In this document: positions 13,170-20,699 of the stretch, in pieces | Position numbering within the stretch: the first letter of the stretch is position 1 | Layout: each line of letters opens with the position of its first letter | Origin: Limnanthes douglasii subsp. nivea | Taxonomy: Eukaryota; Streptophyta; Magnoliopsida; Brassicales; Limnanthaceae | DNA: 64,000 nt | NCBI GenBank assembly: GCA_036936605.1 | Contig: JAUPFV010000001.1 | Span: forward strand, 217,277,530 to 217,341,529 | Direction: 5' to 3' | The notes under the pieces: model-generated | What the model saw: the letters and a program-made list of their open reading frames with translations, nothing else | What the model was told of the DNA's origin: nothing | The model's database searches: none | Made by a program: the position numbers and the translations under genes

Positions 13170-13420
13170 GCAAACTGTGATCAAGATATGGTGCGAAATG
13201 TGAGCAAATCAGTTGCAATTCGTAGCGTATCTATAACAGAATTCGCAGCCTAGGATACGAATTGTTTTGGATGATGCACATTTCGCAAAATAGGCTGCGA
13301 AATGCTTGCAGCCAAAATGGATTGGATACCAAACAATTCTCAACATAGGTTGCGAATTGCTTGACATGTACATGTTGGATTGGTTGTCACACATTTCGCA
13401 GCCTACGATGCAAATTGTTT
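13170..13420. repeat. Hairpin repeat cluster V (MULE-1)
   Basis: About six copies, at about 13180, 13215, 13240, 13279, 13333 and 13391, in the 370-nt intron 13105-13474 that separates the His-bearing exon from the Cys-bearing exon of the Ulp1-like protease. Confidence 0.8.
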
Positions 13421-13877
13421 GACAACAACTGTTTAAGTTTTATGCTGATTCCTAACACTAATTATTATAACCAGATCAAATATTTAGTGGACAAAGGATT
13501 CCTACTTACTTCAAATACAGGGTGGAAGGTGAAAAATGAAAGAAAAATTCCACAACAAAAACATAGCACCTTGGACTGTGGTATTTTTGTTTGCAAATAC
13601 GCCAGAGATATTATCCAACATGGATATGTGCAGACAAAATATGATGAAGATATGGTCACTGCCTTCAGAGCAGAAATGTTTGATTTCTTTTTAAACGACA
13701 GAGACACCGTGAAGTACGGGTGATTCAAAGTAAAACATTATGTTTTTTTGGTGTACATACATTGATTGTAATTTTTTGGTGTACATACATTCACAGTATT
13801 TTTTGCTGTACATAGACTTTTTTAAATTTCAAAATGTGCGATTCCCAGATATATATAGGACATATTTCTTATCAAAC

Positions 13878-14075
13878 AATTCGCATGATAACCTGTTATA
13901 TAAGGGTTAGTTAGTATTCGAACAATTCCCACCAATCCCTGGTATATCTTAAAAAAGGATCCTCACCAAACAATCCGCATCCTAACCTGATAGATGCTTA
14001 ATTATCACTAAACAGTTCGCAGCAACTCCTGGTATATCACATTAACAAACAGTTCACATCAACTCCTGGTATAAA
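13878..14075. repeat. Hairpin repeat cluster VI (MULE-1)
   Basis: About five copies in the spacer between the Ulp1-like stop codon and the promoter of the 151-codon ORF. Here the left arm (TTCGCATCC and variants) is often followed by CCTGGTA or CCTGATA in place of a full right arm, suggesting a diverged or truncated subfamily. Confidence 0.7.
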
Positions 14076-14273
14076 ATAAATAATTCAAAAGCTATCGTTC
14101 AAGAATACGAACAGTCTATGTCGTATGCCTTGGTAAACGTTAACTGCATTGAGCACGCAAAAAACAATCTAATCACTAGAGGTCCAGAGCCCATTAATTG
14201 TTGATTGAACATAGAGGCTATGTAATGATTAATATAGCAACACCACCTCATAAGCTCAGACTCCCTCTTTTCC

Positions 14274-14283
14274 CTATAAATAA
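14274..14283 (+). promoter_or_regulatory. TATA box of the 151-codon ORF
   Basis: CCCTATAAATAACAC lies about 85 bases upstream of the ATG at 14366, a normal plant TATA-to-ATG distance. It follows a CT-rich stretch (CTCCCTCTTTTCC). This supports independent transcription of the small ORF. Confidence 0.6.
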
Positions 14284-14365
14284 CACTAGTAACCAGAGGC
14301 TAATTTTAAAACAAACTTTATATTTTTTTTAAAACACCTCTTGTTCTCTTCAAATTCCAACAGTC

Positions 14366-14821
14366 ATGTCATTTTCCACCACCACAACCACCACCACATA
14401 CTTATACTCTGGTTCACTTGGTTCTCTGGGTGACTCCTGGTCATCCTTAACCACCAATTGGAGCGATGAATTGATCATGCCAGCAACACCACCAAACAAT
14501 CCAGTCTCTGTCCTTGATTTAAACATAGAGGACTACTTCTCTGCTGACTCTCAACTAGTGGAAGTTGTTCGAATGGTTGCTGCTGAACCTCAGCCAGAAG
14601 AGGTTCCAATGGTTGCTGTTGTACCTCAACCAACAGAGGTTCCACCTCAGACGGCAGAGGTTCCAAACAACAAAAGAAAGAGGGACGACGAAGCCGGTCC
14701 ATCAAGGACAAAATTTTTATGCATGATGGGCGTAGATAACGAAGAGGAAGAGGAAAATGAAAAGGCTGATGATCAGCATGCAGAGGAGAAAGATGGTGAA
14801 GAATCCTCTACTGATGACTGA
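14366..14821 (+). CDS. Acidic Ser/Thr-, Pro/Glu-rich protein of unknown function inside MULE-1
   Basis: An intact single-exon frame of 151 codons, ATG to TGA. The N-terminus is Ser/Thr-rich with a run of seven Thr from residue 5. Residues about 71-100 hold three degenerate repeats of the type EPQPEEVPMVAV / VPQPTEVPPQTAEVP. A basic patch (NKRKRDDEAG, possibly a nuclear localisation signal) follows, then a strongly acidic tail (EEEEEN...EEKDGEESSTDD). I recognise no family or catalytic motif. It lies between the convergent Ulp1-like and MURA genes, has a TATA box at 14274, and is the only undamaged frame of the element. It could be an accessory transposon protein or a chance open frame; the promoter and composition bias favour a real gene. 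Confidence 0.55.
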   Translation: MSFSTTTTTTTYLYSGSLGSLGDSWSSLTTNWSDELIMPATPPNNPVSVLDLNIEDYFSADSQLVEVVRMVAAEPQPEEVPMVAVVPQPTEVPPQTAEVPNNKRKRDDEAGPSRTKFLCMMGVDNEEEEENEKADDQHAEEKDGEESSTDD

Positions 14822-14993
14822 TAGATTTGGCTTTTGTTGTTTGATTTTTTGGAATGCAACTACAAACACTAATAGGTTGTACTGATTTGTGTGAAAATTT
14901 GTTAGTGCATGAAGACTGTAATCCTCTCTTTTGGAATCCAATTTTTTTTACAGACTTTTAATCATATATACGATTCACATCCAATTACCACTT

Positions 14994-15605
14994 GCAAACA
15001 ATTCGCATCGTAACCTGCTATATTACTTGTTTATCAATATTACTGATTTCCATGCAATTCACAGCATACCATGCGATTTACAACCCACTGAAAGTCTTGA
15101 TATTTTTATGAAAGCACGCTTCGCAGCTTAGTATGCGATGTGTAAGAAAATATCAGGACTTCTGGTTGTTCTTAATTTGCATCATATCATGCGATACACA
15201 AGCAACCAAAAGTCCTGATATTTGTTATGGTCATAATTTGCAACATAGCATGCGATCCGTAGTTAATTAAAAAGTCCATGTATTTGTTTGAAAACTTAAT
15301 TCGCAGTATATCATGCGGTTTGTGATATTTTGTTTGTTGATGCAATACTTTAGAGTTATAGGCAATTCGCATTATAGCATGCGAATCGTAAGCAAATAAG
15401 AGTCCTGATATTTGTTTGAAAAAACATTACGTTAAAGCTCAACACAATTTGCAGCATAAATACTGATAGTTGTTTGATATGATTTTACTAACGATACGCA
15501 TCCTGGTGAAATTTCACACAAATCGCATGGAAACCTGATAGATGTTTGCAACATGATATCAACATATTGTACATAATTCGCAATACTGGATGCGAATTTC
15601 ATGCA
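14994..15605. repeat. Hairpin repeat cluster VII (MULE-1)
   Basis: About eleven copies, at about 15000, 15053, 15116, 15173, 15233, 15297, 15362, 15443, 15492, 15518 and 15573, between the 151-codon ORF and the MURA stop codon. Several are joined by a spacer containing GTCCTGATATTTGTTTGAAAA or a variant, giving an irregular 55-65-bp tandem unit. Confidence 0.85.
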
Positions 15606-15702
15606 ACTCAAAACACTTAACATTCATTAACTATAATAAAAAGAAAACAAAAAAATGTGTACATGAACAAACAACTGTAAAAAAATTATGTTTAAACTGT
15701 GC

Positions 15703-18350
15703 TTAAACTGGAACATCACAAGTCCTCCTGTTATGGCCTGATTGCGAACAACGGCCACACCTCAACTGCTTGGTTGAGATTTCTCCTCTAGAAGTGATTC
15801 TCTTTTTCTTAGGACTTCTGGAGCGTCTCTTAACGTTCGGAGGAAGAACTTCAACAAACGAAGGATCGTTAGCGTTGGACCCTTCCCCGAAATCCGTTAC
15901 AACTGGTATGCTGAAAAAGTAACTTTCCCTGTAATTCTTAACCGTAAAGAAGAGCTCTATTACGGTAAAGGGATCTTGGTCAGTATACTGTATTGCGGCT
16001 AAAGCGTGAGGACATGAAAAACACTTTTGTTGCCATGATCCGCAAGAACATTTGAAATCCAACAGATTAACAACAGCCACATGATTTGAAAAGACTTCGA
16101 ACATGGCGGATGAAGACTTACTTACTACCAAAGTTCGGCACATGTCAACATTCCGCTTTAGCTTCTTCTCATACTCGGGGACCATATTAGTACTCCAGCT
16201 GAGACCCTCTTCGTATCTTCGTGAAACTTGAGTCATAAGAAAGACTCTAATCCAGTCAATAAACTCAACAATCGGTAGGCCGCAATATTTTTTGATCTGA
16301 TTGTTAAACGATTCTGCCGCAGTAGAATCCATAGAGCCGTATTGTCTCCCTTTTATGTAAGCCTGCGCATACTTTTCCGGGGGTAAATTAGCAAGAAAAT
16401 CATTCATTCTGTCACCACTTTCACATAGAACAACTGTTAGTATATCTTTAAAAATCTCTCGACTGGGAGCATAAGCAAGAAGATGGAAGAAACTCAACAT
16501 CCTTTTTTTTATAGTCTGTGTTAGTATGTTCTAGTTTTTCTTTCAAATTCTGCATAAGATGGAAATAACAGTACGCATGATAGCAGTTTGAATACAAGAC
16601 AGAAACAGCATTAACGATACCAAAATGACGGTTTGAAATAAATGTGATCTGGCGATCCAACAAATGTGGTTTCAAACACCCCAAAAACCCATCCATTTAT
16701 CCCAATCTTCAATTCTAACTATACCAACAGCAACAGGGAATAGTCCTGGAAAAAGGCAGATCAAATGAACAATACAACAGTACTCAAACGTTTAAAAAAT
16801 GTAAACAATTTGCATGCTGTCGTGAGAGTTGTTCTCAAAATGCACGCTGCGAACTGTTTACAAGCATAAGCTGCGAATCATCACAGTTTTAAACACTACT
16901 TAATTCGCAGCCTCGAATGTGAATCGTTCTGAAATATCAGGATTCCAACAACAATGGTGTGCATATATAGGATGCGAACTGTGGCCCAAAATTTCATCGC
17001 CTAATTCGCATCCTCTATTGCGAAATGTCATCAACAAAAACACTGCCTAATTCACAGCATCTGATGCGAATCGTTCTCAAAAATCAGGATTCCATGACAA
17101 TGGTGTGCAAATATAGGATGTGAACTGTTGCCCAAAATTTCAAACAAAATATCATAACACATTCAGATTAACTAGTTAATTGTAACTAACCGTTGTTTTC
17201 GTCCTTTGCTACGGCAGTAAGCAAGGTACCCTTATACTTTCCATATAAGTGTGTTCTATCGACAAACAAGATTGGACGGTATGAATGAAAACCCTGAAAG
17301 GACGAAACGAATGCTACAAAACAACGCTCGAACCGGTTTCCAGCTGATAACTCCAACTGGCAGTCTAAAGTAATATCCCGGATCTTCAATCGTCTGAAGT
17401 ATCCGCTTAGTAAACTAAAAGAACTTGAACTATCTCCGAAAACTACCCTCCTTGCCTTCTCTAAAGCATTCCATGACAAACGGTAAGAGATGTCAAAACC
17501 GTAATTTTGTTTGACAGTCGATTTTATGGTTTTGGCTGTCAACGAATGGCAGGTCTGGAGAGAATCCTAAATTTCCTCTGCAATCAAATCTGATGTCAAA
17601 TGCATGTGCCGCTTATGCTTCTGGGAGAAAACGGGACTGCAAGTATGGTGCGGAACATACTTCTTGATCGTCATCAAGACGATGCTAGAATCAATAGATG
17701 CATAAAGCCTCCATTTTGCACCTGCTTGTGAACTTATTTTCACAATAAGCAGTGATCTTGGTTGCTGTGTTGTGCAGATATTTGAAAGAAAAACCATGCT
17801 CTAAAAAAAACTTGCACAAATATAACCTGAGACCTGCAGCACCTTCTTCAAATGCTTGACCCACTCATGTAATAGCATCAGCCCAACCAGCAGTAGCAAG
17901 TTGTTTTTTTCTCTGATCAGAACTAACTAAACCGTTACTACTCTCCCCGCTAACTAGTTGATCAGGAGATGGTCCTCCCAAACTCAAGCTACACTCTTTA
18001 CGCTTTACACCACAATCCTTACCACCAGAGCTCTTATCACCAGAACTTTTTTCACCAGAACACTTATCACCATAACCCTTATCGAAGACGTGTTGTTCAA
18101 TGAGAAAACTAACCCGTTTTAAACGCTCCAAATCAAGATATACCACCAACCCAAAAAAATCCTTCTGGTTATTAAAGAAACAATTATTGTGATCCCCGCA
18201 GGAGTAGGTAATTAGGTAGTCACCTGTGACAAGCTCCTCCCATGTGTTCTCCACATAATCTTGAATACTTTGAAAGCTTTCAAACTCTGTGAAAGGCACA
18301 ATTACGGTTTGATGACCATATTTAAAATTACAAACTCGTGATTTGGACAT
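15703..18350 (-). pseudogene. MURA (Mutator-type) transposase of MULE-1
   Basis: Exons 18350-17191 and 16745-15703 are joined by an intron (16746-17190) with sound splice signals. Order: N-terminal region (MSKSRVCNFKYG..) with a Ser/Gly/Lys-rich tail; MuDR DNA-binding-like region around 17570-17790 (YVPHHTC); DDE core with the first Asp in ILFVDRTHLYGKYKGTLL; the second Asp position reads FISNRHFGIVNAV, an Asn; C..H motif in YCYFHLMQN; a DSTAAESFNNQIK segment; SWIM zinc finger CSCGSWQQKCFSCPH; C-terminal CCHC knuckle CGRCSQSGHNRRTC. Lesions: TGA near 17874 and TAG near 17565 (both in place of sense codons), frameshifts near 17700-17790, near 16695 and in the A-run at about 16501-16510. MURA excises and integrates the element; this copy should be inactive. 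Confidence 0.85.
16800..17132. repeat. Hairpin repeat cluster VIII (MULE-1, MURA intron)
   Basis: About eight copies inside the 445-nt MURA intron (16746-17190). A partial tandem duplication is visible: TGTGCA..ATATAGGATGCGAACTGT near 16960-16982 recurs near 17103-17126 as ATATAGGATGTGAACTGT, each preceded by a TTCGCA-type copy. This intron ties the repeat family to the transposase gene as well as to the protease gene. Confidence 0.85.
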
Positions 18351-18370
18351 ACCTTACCTTGCACCGAACA

Positions 18371-19640
18371 AGCTATTAGTTATTAATCCCAAAAATAAAG
18401 TGCAAGTTATTTATTACTGCATCAAACATATCGCATCCTATCTTGCGATTTGTGTATATCTATTAGCTGCGAAATGTGTACAATTCGCATCCTCTCGTGA
18501 GAGTTGTTTGTAAATCAACTAAAAAAAAGTCATGAATTTTTTTTGAAATACAATACTCAAAATTTCTACACAGTTTGCATCCTATCATGCGAATTGTAAA
18601 AAGTAACTAAAAAGGTCCTGATATTTGTTTTAAAATACAATATTTTATATTTCTATACAGTTCGCATCCTATCATGCGAATCGTGAGAGTAATTAAAAAA
18701 GTACTGGTATTCGTTTGAAAATGCAATACTTTATAGTTTCACATAGTTCGCATAGTAGCATGCGAAACGTAAAAGTAACTAAAAAATCCTGATATCTGTT
18801 TGAAAATGCAATACTTTAGAGTTCTACACAGTTCGCATCATATCATGCGAAAAGTAAAAGTAACTAACAGTCCTAGTATTTGTTTGAAAATGCAATACTT
18901 TAGAGTTCCACACAGTTCGCAACACATCCTAAGTTTTGTAAGAAACTAAGAGTCCTGATATATATTTGAACATCCATACAATTCGTAGCATATTTGTAAG
19001 AAAATTTTGAAATTCTTTCATGTAATTCACACGTAACCATGCGAATTGGTAACACAATTAGCATCTTCCTCATTGAATACATCGAACGATTCGCATCTTG
19101 CGTGGAACGCATGGACAACTAAAACTCGTAGTCTACACATGTTTAACGTCCGAAAATAAAATTAGTATATAACATCAGAAAACAAGGACATGAGTATATA
19201 ACGACAAATATTAACAAAATAAGCACAGATCACTGGAACAAAAAAACAGAGAAAAGCTCGAAATCAGGCTACGACGTCTAAAAACAGTAAAATAAAACCT
19301 ATTCCAACTGAGAAAACCAATAAATAACTTCGAAATCGGTATGTAGTTACGATTACCTGGAAGCAGCAACACGATTACTTGTAAAACAATAGATTTCAAA
19401 AAGCACGATCAGTTCCTATACATAGAAGATAGTGGTTATATAGGTTTTATACCACAACCTACATAAATAAACAGACCTTCTAACACTCCGATCACCGGAA
19501 TTTTGCTTTCAATCGTGTTTCGTGGTGGTTCGTAGGATTAGGTGGTTAGAGCGGCTAACAAATTCAAATCTTCAAAAAGCTAGAAAAAATAGAAAGAAAA
19601 CAGAAAATTATGCTTATATAGTGGGTTAAGGGTAGTTAGG
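18371..19640 (-). promoter_or_regulatory. Leader, leader intron and promoter of MURA (MULE-1)
   Basis: On the minus strand a TATA-like box, CTATATAAGC (19612-19621), precedes a leader with a good donor at 19356 (CCAG|GTAATC). The coding ATG is at 18350, so hairpin cluster IX falls in a leader intron of about 1 kb. The mirrored arrangement at the left end supports a two-ended, inward-firing element like MuDR. Confidence 0.5.
18420..19110. repeat. Hairpin repeat cluster IX with about 86-bp tandem units (MULE-1)
   Basis: Copies near 18427, 18481, 18569, 18658, 18743, 18829, 18914, 18980, 19023 and 19086. Those from 18569 to 18914 are spaced 85-89 bases apart. The shared spacer contains a CTGATATTTGTTT-like word, AAAATGCAATACTTTA and CACAGTTCGCAT, making a tandem array of about 86-bp units each carrying one hairpin. 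The cluster lies in the leader intron of MURA. Confidence 0.9.
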
Positions 19641-19754
19641 GTATTAAAATAATATTATGTAGTAAGTGACAATTAGATAGTTGAGTTGGGTATTAAGTAA
19701 CAATTGATCCAACCTTGGTACTAGATGACAATTGAATAGTTGAGTGAGTATTTT
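19640..19754. repeat. Candidate right terminal inverted repeat of MULE-1
   Basis: On the minus strand the end reads AAAATACTCACTCAACTATTC and matches the left end at about 22 of 28 positions. The motif (AACTAT.CAATTGTCA.) recurs internally at about 19670-19700, so this terminus itself is partly repetitive. Confidence 0.4.
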
Positions 19755-19924
19755 AAGTGCAATTTCCCAATTTTTTATTTGGTTTTTTTTTTTTGTATTT
19801 CAAACTATTCCGAGCGTGTAACGTTAAATATTAATATTATTTAACATGATTCTAATAAAAGTTCAAGATTTAAATGGAAAAAAAAATAGGTCACATGATT
19901 CGGAAACGGACCCAACTCACGATA

Positions 19925-20052
19925 AAAAATCATCGGATGAGCAAGAATATATGTTTGAATATTAAATCGGAAGAAACAAAATATGACCGAAAATCATCGG
20001 ATGAGCAAGAATATATGTTTGAATATTAATTCGGAAGAAACAAAATATGACC
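19925..20052. repeat. 64-bp tandem duplication
   Basis: Two nearly identical 64-base units (CATCGGATGAGCAAGAATAT begins at 19931 and again at 19995) differ by about one base (TTAAATCGG against TTAATTCGG). They lie just outside MULE-1, in non-coding DNA rich in CGGTTT and GGTTTGGT words that extends to about 20280. Confidence 0.9.
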
Positions 20053-20699
20053 GAACCGTTTCAATTTGAAAAGTTTCGGTTTGGTTTATTAAGGTGGAAC
20101 CAAATTCTTTACGTATACGGTAAATTTTGATTCAGTATAAAATTAAACCGGATTGATAACCGTTTTAGTTTTAGCCAAACAAAAATATTTGTTTAGAATA
20201 ATTAGATAAATATAATTTTTAGATATGATAAAAAAAATCGTTGTATTAATAATAATAACAAAATATAAAAAATGTTTTTATATACATTTTTTTTCTGAAA
20301 TGGAGAGAGATATATTGATTAAGAGCAGATTGCAAAGAAAATTCCGAGTAGAGACTTAAATAGAACAAAATAGTCCTAAAATCACTAAAAGAAATGAAAA
20401 TCTCTAAATGAAAATATAGGCGTCACGCAGGTAAGCGCCAAAAAAGCAGGGATTAAAGAGATTAAATGAAATTTTCTGATTCCATCGAGCAATCTGGAGA
20501 GAGCTGAATCCCAATATTTTTAGTTCACGAACACGATCGACGATAGATGTTGGAGAGGCAGACACGAACACGAGCACAATCAGATTATTAATCAGATTTG
20601 ACAACAGAAGAAGGAAAGCTGAAACAACAAAGCAATGTGTTAATTTGAAAAAATTTAATGTGATTACTTCTCTACAAGAAATTCGAGAGCTCAGAGATC

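Larger units (their letters stand above)
8658..13723 (+). pseudogene. Ulp1/C48 cysteine protease-like gene captured by MULE-1
   Basis: Exons supported by splice sites and protein continuity: 8658-9113, 9193-9467, 9542-9685, 10027-10485, 10567-10977, 11388-about 11875, about 11930-12028, 12282-12606, 12690-12800, 12874-13104, 13475-13723. The N-terminal part resembles the plant-specific region of transposon Ulp1-like proteins (DDVKVIFGMKHG; VAKLLILFLCSTRFY). The middle is charged, Pro-rich and Gln-rich. The C-terminal domain is a C48 peptidase: His in INHWTLLVID (CAT 12993-12995), Gln in IPQQKHS and Cys in LDCGIFVCKYA (TGT 13577-13579). The expected Asp is Asn (AAC 13045-13047). Lesions: a frameshift at the G-run near 9220, TAA 10471, TAG 10630, stops and a shift in the Gln tract, TGA near 12410 and a shift in the following A-run. 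The last three exons are fully open. The family cleaves SUMO-like conjugates; this copy is probably inactive. Confidence 0.8.
7649..19754. mobile_element. MULE-1: composite Mutator-like element with Ulp1-like gene
   Basis: A 12.1-kb unit inferred from three facts. First, a plus-strand C48/Ulp1-like protease gene and a minus-strand MURA transposase gene converge, with a short acidic ORF between them. Second, one hairpin repeat family (TTCGCA..TGCGAA) fills the long introns and spacers of both genes and is not seen outside. Third, the outer edges show an inverted similarity (7649-7676 against 19727-19754, 22 of 28 bases by eye) with TATA-like boxes pointing inward. Plant MULEs carrying Ulp1-like sequences are established (Arabidopsis Kaonashi-type, melon CUMULE). 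The exact ends and any target duplication are not secure. Confidence 0.7.

Noticed and set aside
8336..19110. The regularly spaced palindromes might be a CRISPR array.
   Set aside because: Plant nuclear DNA; spacing and copies are irregular, spacers are repeated rather than unique, no cas genes, and copies lie in introns.
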